Source: Hexactinellida sp. DTS-2022 (lineage: Eukaryota; Porifera; Hexactinellida). From it: a stretch of DNA of 64,000 nucleotides. The stretch lies in NCBI GenBank assembly GCA_028753945.1, contig JAPNXP010000002.1, forward strand, positions 15,197,624 through 15,261,623. Direction: 5' to 3'. The notes beneath the pieces are model-generated. The model saw only the letters and a list, made by a program, of their open reading frames with translations, searched no databases and was not told where the DNA came from. Shown piece by piece: positions 1 through 9,868 of the stretch; positions within the stretch are counted from its first letter, which is position 1; the number at the start of each line of letters is the position of its first letter. The position numbers and the translations under genes were made by a program.

Positions 1-875
1 AGTATTAATTCTGCTATTAACATACACGCGTATAATACGGAGTATTTCTTAATACGCACCATTTCAGTACGGTTACACAAAGTATTAATTTGTCCGTCAA
101 AAGGTGAGGGTTCCTGATTATCAGGTCGATGTTCTAGAATTTTAATTTTGTCACCAATCTCACGCCAGAGATAAATAATGAAGTAAACACAAATAACAAC
201 ATTTATAAGTATTTCTAAGGTGCGTAGTGATTTGGAAAGTGTGTGGAAAGGACTAATCGATTCAGCAACGTTAATGTAGCCACTGTTTTCATTAACTTTG
301 TTAGCTATTAATTCCGGAAAGCGATAAGAACAAGCAAACACAAATAAAACACGAATAATAAGTAAACTAGTAAATGTTTTGAAATAGAATTTCTTAACAA
401 CAAGTTTGCAAATGTAGTTCACAAGAAATAGAAACCCCCACAACAACAAATTCTCTCTTGCGGCCTCAAAAGAAGCTTCCAAAAAGAAAAGCACATGATG
501 AGAAGAAGGGACAATGTAACCGGAAAATTCCGTTTCCTTTTCAATCAAATTAACCAAATATTCGCGATACAAATTCATGTTAAATAGGAAAAATAAACCA
601 TGGATACACAGTATGACCGTTATAACCTGTAGAATCAATACAGCAATGAAAATACATAGAGTTACCCTATAGTGATTATAATCGTATTCCGCCGCACCAA
701 AAATTCCCCTTTTCATCCCCATTGGTTTCAGAATCAACCAAATGGAATGTAACACTAAAGGTATGATAAAAGCAGACAGCAACAATGAAAAACCAAATAC
801 AGCTATGCCGATCCAAAAATATAGAATTTCGTCCGGAAAACGACTTGCAATTATCATGTCCCATAGTGAAATCAT
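1..875 (-). CDS. Multi-pass membrane protein, unidentified, partial (runs off left edge)
   Basis: An uninterrupted minus-strand frame of about 290 codons runs from an ATG at 875 to base 1, with a stop (TAA) upstream of the ATG. The translation holds about six hydrophobic stretches: around residues 18-47 (YFWIGIAVFGF...), 69-95, 136-155, 165-180, 215-235 and the last residues before the edge. Charged loops and a Cys/Asn-rich stretch (TLCNRTE) separate them. This looks like a polytopic plasma-membrane protein, possibly a seven-helix receptor, but I recognise no family signature. The C-terminus lies outside the window. A second minus frame over 676-972 (98 codons) is a shadow, because it stops where this frame continues through further membrane segments. 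The start is uncertain, since ATG codons at 875 and 857 are both possible and an upstream exon cannot be excluded. Confidence 0.6.
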   Translation of the reverse strand, partial: MISLWDMIIASRFPDEILYFWIGIAVFGFSLLLSAFIIPLVLHSIWLILKPMGMKRGIFGAAEYDYNHYRVTLCIFIAVLILQVITVILCIHGLFFLFNMNLYREYLVNLIEKETEFSGYIVPSSHHVLFFLEASFEAARENLLLWGFLFLVNYICKLVVKKFYFKTFTSLLIIRVLFVFACSYRFPELIANKVNENSGYINVAESISPFHTLSKSLRTLEILINVVICVYFIIYLWREIGDKIKILEHRPDNQEPSPFDGQINTLCNRTEMVRIKKYSVLYACMLIAELI

Positions 876-1392
876 AGTGCAATTGGAATTCAGTTAATTT
901 CTCAATTGTGCATAAGTAAATTTGAAATAAGATTGGGTTACATTGGAGTTGTATTTGTAGTGCCATTTCCACAAATTATTAATATGGAACTATACACTTT
1001 ATAGTTCCAATAGTGTTAAATGTCTACCGGGCAAAGGTGACTTTTAGGTGTTTTAACTCACCTTTTATATAATATAATATCCATTAAATTGCCTAATAAT
1101 TACAAATTGTGTTAGTATCAGTAAATCGCACCAAACTAGAGACAGTTGTGAAGTCAAAGTAAGTTGCGATACTTGAGTAGGCTTATGATATGGAAGTATC
1201 TGCAACACAAACAGAACCAAGTAATATAGTAACTTCCAATTAGATCGATTGTAGCATCATTACAAAACCACGCACTCATAGTCTAGTCTCATAACGAATA
1301 TAATATGCACTGTGCTCCTATAAATGTATTTGGTAGATAAAAAATTGCTAGTTTCAAGAGGATAAATAGTGAGTGAGAAACTTATTGGAACT
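876..1392. other. Intergenic gap between divergent genes
   Basis: About 500 AT-rich bases separate the left-edge membrane gene (-) from the Ig receptor (+). I see no open frame and no clear transposon. It probably holds both promoters. Confidence 0.5.
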
Positions 1393-4300
1393 ATGACGTA
1401 TCTCAAGCATTTTATTGTCTACATTTGGTTGCTACAAATCGCAGGTGAGTCGAAATAAGTAACTAACAACTCTCGTTAGTATATAAACACCAGGGTATGG
1501 TAGGAACTTGTTCGTCTTTTCTGAAATTAATAGTGTGTGCCACTAAGTATTTTTAAGGGGATCGTAATTAATTAATGTGTGTTCTAATGACAGTAAAACC
1601 TCGTTAGTAGGAACACGGTTAATACCAACACTATTTCAGTCCCCTTCAAAGCCTTTTCAATAGAAATATCACCGGTTATTATACAAATTCCGGATAAGGT
1701 GAATGCATTTTGACGGTCCCTGGTGTTCGTACTAACGAGGTTCCACTGTAATTCCTTGTTTATTGTATACAAAGTCTAACATTGTAAATTAGAGGAACTG
1801 AATTTATAAATTGAATATCTTGTAGCCGAGACGATTATAAGGAACAGAGAAATCAACACGGACATTGATCTATCCTGTAACGGCCCTGAGGGCAACAGAA
1901 GATGGTTCTATAAGAAAACAGATAATTCTCTGTTAGTTCCTATTACCTCAGAGAATGGTTCCCATTACGAGATACAAACAAATATCGCCGGACTCAGAAT
2001 ATTCAATTCGGTAGAATCTGACGAAGGGATTTATATTGTACAAGGTGATGGTGGTGTTGAGTGTAAATTCATTCTAAACATATTTGGAATGTTTTCTTAC
2101 AATTCCGGAGTTAAAAACCCGACCACAGGCAACTACGAACAAACTATAGAAGTTATAAATAACTATGCAGCGACAGTGGATTGTAGTTATAACATAACGG
2201 GAGTGTCCGATGCAATTAGTACTTTCGTAAATGTAAGTAATAGAGTTGTTTGTTTTAAATTTCAGATCCCTATAAATATTCTGTTTATTTGACAGTTACA
2301 AATTTGTAATGTAACTAACAGTCAGGTCTGCTTATTGTGAACAAATTTCGTCTGCTTAATATGAAGATTTATTAATATGAACAAATCCTACGGTCCCAAT
2401 TTAACAACTTACATAGGGTTTGTATTAAGTGGAGTTCGCTTATTATGAAGTCTCTCTATTATGAACACAATTTTTGGTCCCTTGAATGTTCATAATAAAA
2501 GAACCTGACTGTATTTTCATTATGAACAAGCCCTATGGTCCCAATTTAACAACTTACATAGGGTTTGTATTAAGTTGAGTTCGTTTATTATGAAGTCTCT
2601 CTATTATGAACACAATATTGGTCCATTTAATGACATAATAGGAACCTGACTATAATGTGTACTGTACTTAGGTAGATGCTGTTGTTGAGAATACCAATGT
2701 AGAGGATTGCACCGAGAATGAGTTCCCCTATTGTACGAATTGTAAGTCTTGTTTCCCGAAAGTAAACAATGCATTCAGACACTTTATTGTGTATCCCGAA
2801 ATGGATTCTGGAAGTACGACAATAGTTTGTAGGGTTAATCTAGGAACTAATTACAATGGGCAAACAGTGGACAAACATATCACTTTCTCTAGAAGTAAGT
2901 TTTTTCGCGAAAGATTACGTAATAGGTTATTTGTGGTATCTTTTTTTAGCAACGGTTTCGACAGACAGTTATGTGGTTCCTTACAACTCTACTTATCAGC
3001 TCTGCAGTAATACACCAGGCGATAAAACCGGTGTTATTCTAACAACAGAATTCTCAGAAGGAATTCCAGTTAACCAAATAGCATATTCTCTTGATGAGCT
3101 TCCAAGTTTTATAATTAAAGTGGAACTGAATGTGTCTTGTCAGAATCTGGACAGTCACACATTCCCGAATATAGAAGAGACGTATTTATACAATATTAAA
3201 CTGTCCGGTAATAAACTAAGTTTAGAAAGTAATAATTTATTTCAAAGATATTTTGAAAATGTTTTGAAAATACATATTCACGAAAATATTTAGAAAATAT
3301 GCGGAATTTATTATATGCTCCATTTGACATCATAATTTGCATTATTTATCAACCATTTGACGTCACAAATTAAGTTCTGTATACAACCAATGAGGGCTTT
3401 GCTTTTGTCATCATTATGTCAAGTAAGCCTATCGAGGTTCAAATACCATATTGATTGCATAATGGTGAAATGTTTTGCATGTAATTAGCCCTGTTAATTA
3501 GTTTCAATTCGAGTTTACAAGTGGTTAAACTGTGACACAATTTGTAAGGTTACTTTTGTTGTTTACTAACATGTTTACTACCCAGCTTTTTCAAATAATA
3601 ACAAGTTACATGTCTAGGTTTTAGGAATTCGAATTCCTTTAGAATATTATTGTTTAACTGTATTTAGAATAAAATAGAAAATGAAATTAATTACTCCTAA
3701 TTAATTAATTAAACAAACATCTGTTTTAATGGTACAAACTATTGAATTGGTTTCGCAGCTTAAATGGGTTCATAAAGAGAATGAAAAGTTTCTAAGTAAT
3801 TTGATAAATCACAATTATAAATTAATTAATTAGAGAAAAAACATATGGTGAGAAATGAGAATGGAAGATTGTAAATTCGTCAATTTTACAGCAGATTTCG
3901 TGGCTAAATTTAATACTTTACTAGTGAAAAATTCGCTGATTTCTTGGTAATTTTTAACTTTGTATCCAAATTAATTTTTGACCTAACTTATATTAATTAA
4001 TTACGGACTTTTGTAATCACTTCAATTTATCGTGTAAGCGTTTAGTGCTGCCATAATCTTATAGTGATACAGTAGACTCGGTTATAACGTACACTAGGGA
4101 ACTTACTAACCTACATAAAAATACATACAACATACTGGTTTACAAACTTGGTTAAATAAATAAGTAGTTAAGAGCACTTGACCAGTATAGTATACAGTTC
4201 GTACGAAGTTTGTAGTACGTACTAACTAACCTAGGACCGATAAACCAACAAAATAAATTGAGTTCAAAACTATGTTTATGCAAATATTTATTTTAGCAAT

Positions 4301-5970
4301 TCCAGATCTCACAAACACTCGGTTTGATGAGACAATAAGCATTTCTCATTGCGAAGCAGATTCTACCGAAGTTAAGCAAACTTTCAACTGCAGCTATGAA
4401 CTATTTGGCAACAGCGAGGGACAACAACAACAACAAAAGAATTCGGTATATAAATTAAATATTTCCAAACTCAAACTTGCTTACTTATAAAAGGATCGCA
4501 AATATGAATTTTTATGTTAAAAAATGCCCTTGCAAGTGCCTGAAAGTTAAATTAGAAAAGGTGTTGACCGATAAATAGGTATAAATACAGTAGACTCTGT
4601 TAATAGGAACACCAGGGGACCGTCTTAATATGTTCGTATCAACCGGAAATAGTATTAACCGGAGTCACATGCATGCATTTGTATAGGCTAGGGGATTAAA
4701 CCTTGTACTCCTTAACCGATATTTTGAATTAACGAGAGTTTACAGTATACAATATTTGTAACATTTTATTAGCTTAGTCTCTATTGCAGGTTATTTGGGA
4801 GTTGGATGGGGTTTCTTGCAGTGTCGGAATATGCGGTTTGTCCGGCGACTACAGTGAGCTTAACACCATGGATATCAGAGAACTGGGAAGTGAGACTGAA
4901 TACTATTCTCTGAAATGTTATGTCGAACAGAACGGAGTGCAATACTATCAGGAATGGAATATTTATTTGATGTTCGAAGGTATTAGTTGGTATTAATTGT
5001 TTACAATAAATCTGTGATATACAGTCAACTCCGCTTAATCGGGTCACTTTGGTACAAGGATATTTGACCCGATTAAGTTCGACTAGAATATGAATGTAAA
5101 GTATTTACATTTAATACTACCCGTTCTATTGAAACTTTTGGACCTTTTAAAGCTAATATTGAGTCAATTTTTCCCAGAATAATCAAATTTGGACTCAAAT
5201 TTCATAATTTTCCTGGAAAAATAACCCCATTAAGCGGAGTTGACTGTCTAGATATTCTCTTAGAATGTGCTACAAATACACCTATAACTACAACAACACC
5301 AACACCAACAATAACAACAACAATGGATACTACTACTGTTGTAATTAATACTACAGATGAGGTTACGCCAACGGACCCGAATCCAGCTGGTAAGAAAATA
5401 AATATATTTAATATCGGTTAACACCTTTTCTAATGTAATTTTCAGGCACTGGCAAAGTCATTTTAACAAATCAATTACAGTAGAACCTTGTTAATACGAA
5501 CACTATTTCAGTTCCCTTCAATGCCTTTTCAATACAAATGATATTGGTTAATACGAATTCCGGATAAGGCGTACACATTTTTGACGGTCCCCTGGTGTTC
5601 CTACTAACGAGGTTCTACTATACATATAATTAATCCCTTTTTGAAGATATTAAGTATACCTAAACGCAATATAACTGTCTATTTAATTGTATTATTTCTA
5701 ACAGGTATTATGGACGCAGGAGTAATAGCAGGAATTACCGTTGGCGTTCTACTTTGCATTATTTTCTTAATAATCGTAATAATCTTAATCGTAATAGCTG
5801 TTGTTATTGTGTATTTCCAATTCTCACCATACAAAAACATATATTATACCAGAAATTTACAGAACGTAAATAAACCGGGCAAAAGATTTTTCAAGAAGCT
5901 GAAAGGAAATAAGGAATACATTAGACAAACAGAGAATTCAACCCAGGGAGATATAACTATAACTGTTTAA
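1393..5970 (+). CDS. Ig-domain type I membrane protein (orphan receptor/adhesion molecule)
   Basis: Eight exons join in frame: 1393-1444, 1826-2232, 2672-2894, 2950-3207, 4297-4445, 4790-4979, 5252-5389 and 5705-5970, giving about 560 residues. Exon 1 encodes a hydrophobic signal peptide (MTYLKHFIVYIWLLQIA). Exon 2 holds an Ig-like domain with the Cys, then Trp (RRWFYKK), then the DEGIY motif that precedes the second sheet cysteine. Later exons give more Cys-paired beta-type modules with many N-glycosylation sequons. Exon 7 is a Thr-rich stalk. Exon 8 has one strongly hydrophobic helix (VIAGITVGVLLCIIFLII) and a short basic tail without kinase domain or obvious ITAM. The role is probably cell-surface recognition or adhesion, by inference only. 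Introns are occupied by miniature transposons, and the acceptor of the stalk exon abuts one of them. Confidence 0.75.
1591..1748. repeat. CAGT-type MITE, family A
   Basis: Left end CAGTAAAACCTCGTTAGTAGG, right end its inverted copy GAGGTTCCACTG, next to TA. It lies in intron 1 of the Ig receptor. Confidence 0.8.
2319..2655. repeat. Two tandem CAGT-type MITEs, family D
   Basis: Copies at about 2319-2511 and 2512-2655. Ends read CAGTCAGGTCTGCTTATT and GAACCTGACTG, and the interior repeats TTATTATGAA and GGTCCCAATTTAACAAC. They lie in intron 2 of the Ig receptor, ending about 16 bases before the exon 3 acceptor. Confidence 0.75.
4070..4240. repeat. CAGT-type MITE, family H
   Basis: Begins CAGTAGACTCGGTTATAACG and ends in diverged GTACGTACTAACTAACC-like sequence. 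Related copies lie at 14391-14614 and 33304-33455. Confidence 0.6.
4588..4749. repeat. CAGT-type MITE, family B
   Basis: Begins CAGTAGACTCTGTTAATAGG, then the family core GCATGCATTTGTATAGGCTA. The right end is diverged (GAGAGTTTACAG). Confidence 0.7.
5022..5247. repeat. CAGT-type MITE, family C, abutting a splice acceptor
   Basis: Left end CAGTCAACTCCGCTTAATCG, right end AAGCGGAGTTGACTG, flanked on the left by TA. The acceptor AG of exon 7 of the Ig receptor (5250-5251) is only about four bases past the right end, so the element supplies the bases where branch point and pyrimidine tract should be. Confidence 0.85.
5478..5619. repeat. CAGT-type MITE, family A
   Basis: CAGTAGAACCTTGTTAATACG at the left and CTAACGAGGTTCTACTA at the right. 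It lies in the last intron of the Ig receptor. Confidence 0.8.
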
Positions 5971-6117
5971 GTCTACTTTGTATTTAGTAATTTTAATACT
6001 TTTTATATGCCCCACTTTTGTATGCTTGAAACAATATTTAATCTTGTAAATTCACTTTTGTATTAATGGGACATTCAAACGGTACGTACGGCAAAATTAT
6101 TTGTGTTAGTGAATATA

Positions 6118-6281
6118 CAGTGGTGTTCGGTTAATAGCAATATTTCTATATTAGCAAGTTATTTTCAGTCCCCAAGCGAGCATTTAATGTTAATTCTGTT
6201 CCTCTTAAAGCAAGTTCGCTTATTATCAAGCAAATTTCGTTCAAAATGCGACTTACTACGTGTATTACACGAACACCACTG
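6118..6281. repeat. CAGT-type MITE, family E
   Basis: Ends CAGTGGTGTTCGGTTAATAG and ACGAACACCACTG, core CCCCAAGCGAGCATTTAATG. It lies between the convergent Ig receptor and CDK1. Confidence 0.85.
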
Positions 6282-6426
6282 TAATGTAGATTTAAGCCTC
6301 CATACGAAAGTACTATGAATACGCTATTATTACTAATGTTATTGTCAGGCCTTAATACAGTAGCTATGGCTTGTTAATAGAACTGGTATTATAGGAACTT
6401 AAATAACTCAATAAGAAACTATAATA

Positions 6427-6608
6427 CAGTCGACTCCGCTTAATAGAGTCACCTCGGGACCAGGTTGCTTTGACCCGATTAAGCGGAAATCCATTAACCG
6501 AAATATTGTAAGCCAAACTATAATTCCGTCCTATAAATCCTATAAAATTTTGACCCAATTAAGCGGAGAAATCTATTAACCGGTGGCTTTATTAAGCGGA
6601 GTTGACTG
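6427..6608. repeat. CAGT-type MITE, family C
   Basis: Ends CAGTCGACTCCGCTTAATAG and AAGCGGAGTTGACTG. It lies just downstream of the CDK1 stop. Confidence 0.85.
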
Positions 6609-6722
6609 TATAACCCAAATTCGAACAATGAAGGGAGGTGTTTAATTGAAAGTGCTATTAGAGAGTCTAACAACGTACATTAGTCCTAATTCTTAACAAA
6701 CGAATTCAAACTGTAACTGTAA

Positions 6723-7620
6723 CTACTGTATTAGACCTTTGAACTTTGTTTTATCCAAATCTGAGAAGTACGCGTGGTCCACTGACCTCTTTGCAGATAT
6801 TCTCCTCGCAGGATCGTAAATCAACATTTGAGCCATAAGGTCTATTCCGGATTCCTCCATCCGAGGAATGTGTTTGTTAAGGGGTCCAGGGGTCCATTTT
6901 GGGAACACCCCTTTATACTCGGGCAGGCTAGTTACCCCTGGCCAAATCTCCTCAGTAGGCGTCCCGAGGATGCGGAATATCCTGTAGAGCTGGTCTATCT
7001 CGGAATCTCCGTGGAAAAACGGACGTTTGTTACTCATTTCTGCGAAAATAGCTCCTATACTCCACACATCTACGGGACACGAATACTTCTGTACCCCGAG
7101 TAGAATCTCGGGGGCCCTGTACCATAGTGTTACAACCTCGTGTGTATAGGCCCGTACAGGAATCCCTATGGCCCGACCCAAGCCGAAGTCCGCTATTTTA
7201 ATGGCACCGGTCTGGTCTATAAGGAGGTTCTGGGGTTTCATGTCTCTGTGGAGAATCCTGCGACTGTGGCAGAAACTAATGGCCATGCTTATCTGGTACA
7301 GGTAGCTCTTTATCAGCATGGGCTCCATAGGCTTATCTAGGGGTGGGTATAGGGAGTAAACAACAACAACAACAACAACAACCAAATAATAACAACAACT
7401 ACAACAACAACAACAACAACTACAATAACAATAAAACAACAACTTCTATTGGATATAGAGTGTAGTAAACATATTCTGTCAAAAATAACAAAAACAACAA
7501 TAATAACACAAACAAACAAACAAAAAACAACAAAAAACAACAACAAACACCAATAACAACATCAACAACAATAAACAAACAAACAAACAAACAAACAAAC
7601 AAACAAACAACAAAAAACAA

Positions 7621-7651
<31 letters not shown>

Positions 7652-8015
7652 CCATATATATCTGTTTACCTGAAGGAATAGAGTCCAGATACCGTTTGAG
7701 ATCCATCTGCATAAACTCGAACACCAGGTACAGCCTAGAGTCCTCATGCAGGATGTCAAGCAGAGACACGATACACGGATGGTTAAAGAACTGTAGTTCC
7801 TTCAAAAGCGATATTTCCCGAATAGCAGTAGACGGTATACCCTCTTCGTCTGCTTCTAATCTTATTTTCTTCATCGCTACGAATTCACCAGTACGTTTGT
7901 CCTTTGCTTTATAGACCACCCCATAGGTGCCTTCTCCTATCTTCTCTACCTTTATGTAATCTTCTGTCGTGGAGCGTACGGTCACCTGTTGTCCTGAGTC
8001 TGCCTTGGGTTCCAT
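6723..8015 (-). CDS. CDK1: Cyclin-dependent kinase 1 (cdc2)
   Basis: Two exons, 7670-8015 and 6723-7336, join in frame to 319 residues. The protein has the glycine loop [10 protein letters not shown] with the inhibitory Thr/Tyr pair, the catalytic VAMKK lysine, the PSTAIRE helix, HRDMKPQN, the DFG motif and the activating T-loop threonine in [14 protein letters not shown]. The kinase drives mitotic entry with cyclin partners. [11 protein letters not shown] and the C-terminal PYF-like YFSDLD favour CDK1 over CDK2. The start adds about 16 residues ([20 protein letters not shown]) before the usual first residues. The intron (7337-7669) is almost entirely (CAA)n and (CAAA)n repeats that reach close to both splice sites. 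It lies convergent to the Ig receptor. Confidence 0.93.
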
Positions 8016-8068
8016 AAGTAATCGGGTTCTAGCTAATTGGAACTGGAACCATATACATACAGTGGAAC

Positions 8069-8257
8069 CAAGGAATTATACAGATGTTCCTTTTAGAGTA
8101 TGATTTTGGGGAAAAAAGCGCTCCTGGATAATTCCCTGGATTTTGGAAAATTAGGAATCTTCTCCTATACCGTAACAATAATTTGTGATTTAGGCGTATG
8201 AAAATTGGATCAGACCATGATTAGGAGCGTATTTACAAATGGCTGTATAATACACTG
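8069..8257. repeat. 184-bp hAT-like MITE (copy 1)
   Basis: Starts CAAGGAATTATACAG and ends CTGTATAATACACTG. It has the shared interior TTTGTGATTTAGGCGTATGA. See the other copies at 23660, 27277, 30502, 39678, 47788 and 62860. Confidence 0.75.
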
Positions 8258-8261
8258 ATTA

Positions 8262-8423
8262 GAACCTCATTATTACGAACACCAACGGACGGTAAAATTT
8301 GTTCGTATTATCCGGAGTAATACCCATTGAATAGACATTGTAGGGATCTGATTTTGTGGAACTGTTTGTTCGTCTTATCCGGAAATTCGTATCAACCGTG
8401 TTCGTACTAGCGAGGTTCTACTG
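8262..8423. repeat. CAGT-type MITE, family A
   Basis: Right end TAGCGAGGTTCTACTG is intact. The left end is joined to the hAT-like MITE at 8069-8257, which appears to have inserted at or into it. Confidence 0.65.
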
Positions 8424-8559
8424 TATCATATTATTAACACCTTTCCTTAAACTAACAAATACGAATTAATGTGTCTAGAAAATATAAAAAGTGAAATTAT
8501 ATTATCAATAAAAAGTGATATGTAATATAAAATTTCCAATTGTAAAGTTTCTAAGATTT

Positions 8560-9501
8560 TCACTCAGGAATTCGTTTCCATTTCGGAGTGTGCTCCACTA
8601 ATACTTTCAGAATTATCGAGTTGTCTTTTGAAAATGATTTTAGTAGCAGTTCCTCATCACTCACAAAATCAGGACACCCATAACCCTCATTAGTCCCATT
8701 GTTAAACGGTTTAACGAAGGAATCAATATTAATATCATCAGTCACAAATTGATAAGTTATAGATTTATCCAAATCAATTTTGTTAACAATTGTTATGTTG
8801 AATTTCCCATTGAAAGGCCATTCCAAATCCTCATCAAAATCGCCCTTACAAACATAGATAAGTACACTGATATAATTAGGCTCGCTTTCATACTCAGATT
8901 GAAATGAAACTTGGAATTTATAAAGACCCACAAAGAAACAAGAACTCCACGAAGTACCCCCTTCATAAATCAACTCTTTTATACCTTTAATTTCCCACTC
9001 GATACCCCCGGTGATATTAACTTCCCTTTCAATTCTATCGATTCGTACTTTCATCATTTTAAGGTGTTTCAACAAACTCTGTTCCTCGTGAATTTCCATA
9101 TCTTTTCTCTTCCGAACCACGCTACAACCATAGCTGCTAAATGGACACTGAATACCGATTATGTTGCATTCTTTAGAATGTTCTAGAATGCCAGCTAAAG
9201 TGCCTTGCCAAACACAACCATCATCACTGAATGGACACCTGGCGCCTAATTTCCCGATTAGTTTGCTTTTCATTTCATCTACCTTTCCTTTCTCCCCTCC
9301 TGTTAAGCATTCCTTACAACAGTATCTGTTGTCAAGGTGTTGAGGTTCACGTAATATGCCTTTGCATTCTGAGCAAGTTAGCATTTCTGTTTCGATTTGA
9401 GAAAGTTCCTTTGTCAGGAGAACTGGGTTGTAACCGGCTATTCGACCCAGTTTCTGATTGTGAATGCAGTAGTTATACATTTTGTCACCTACCTCAGCCA
9501 T
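8560..9501 (-). CDS. TRAF-like protein: degenerate RING, TRAF zinc fingers, MATH domain
   Basis: A single frame of 313 codons from ATG 9501. Residues about 45-75 form a Cys-rich RING-like start (LTCSECKGILREPQHL...CCKECL). Two TRAF-type zinc fingers follow (ARCPFSDDGCVWQGTLAGIL and IQCPFSSYGCSVV), then a short coiled coil (LLKHLKMMKVRIDRIEREV). The C-terminal half has the pattern of a MATH/TRAF-C beta sandwich (FQVSFQSEYE, DLEWPFNGKFNITIVN, YGCPDFVSDEELL). This layout is that of TRAF adaptor/E3 proteins acting in receptor and immune signalling. The RING lacks the full Cys/His set, so E3 activity is doubtful. An in-frame ATG at 9636 lies inside a transposon, so I prefer MAEVGDKMYNY at 9501. 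Confidence 0.8.
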   Translation of the reverse strand: MAEVGDKMYNYCIHNQKLGRIAGYNPVLLTKELSQIETEMLTCSECKGILREPQHLDNRYCCKECLTGGEKGKVDEMKSKLIGKLGARCPFSDDGCVWQGTLAGILEHSKECNIIGIQCPFSSYGCSVVRKRKDMEIHEEQSLLKHLKMMKVRIDRIEREVNITGGIEWEIKGIKELIYEGGTSWSSCFFVGLYKFQVSFQSEYESEPNYISVLIYVCKGDFDEDLEWPFNGKFNITIVNKIDLDKSITYQFVTDDINIDSFVKPFNNGTNEGYGCPDFVSDEELLLKSFSKDNSIILKVLVEHTPKWKRIPE

Positions 9502-9585
9502 CAATAGAAAGCTATGGTTCCAATAGAAACTGGTACTAAGTACAATTTCACTGCACAACAAATTTGGATAATACTTACTTATTAG

Positions 9586-9738
9586 ACTCTCGTTAATAGG
9601 AACACGGATAAGGGAAATATCCGTTAAGGAGTACAAGGTTTAATTCCCTAGCCTATACAAATGCATGCAAGTGACTCCAGTTAATACGAATTCCGGATAA
9701 TACGAACATATTACGACGGTCCCCTGGTGTTCCTATTA
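9586..9738. repeat. CAGT-type MITE, family B, overlapping the 5' side of the TRAF-like gene
   Basis: Reads GACTCTCGTTAATAGGAACAC at the left and CCCCTGGTGTTCCTATTA at the right, with the GCATGCAAGTGACTCC core. It occupies the promoter or 5' leader of the TRAF-like gene. Confidence 0.75.
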
Positions 9739-9868
9739 TGTAATAACTAAATTAGTGGCAAATAATGCAAGACACAAATTGTACAATGTACATTATAAAA
9801 ACCCATTATGGTTTCCATAGTTATAACCATGAGTACCTTACAGCACCAAAACTCCTAAAAGAAAACAA

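Noticed and set aside
676-972. 98-codon minus-strand frame starting MEMALQIQL
   Set aside because: It is a shadow of the longer membrane-protein frame, which continues open to the window edge with several hydrophobic segments.
9502-9636. Upstream in-frame extension of the TRAF-like protein (start [10 protein letters not shown])
   Set aside because: The same peptide start also appears in another family B element near 17105, so it is transposon sequence and not part of the gene.
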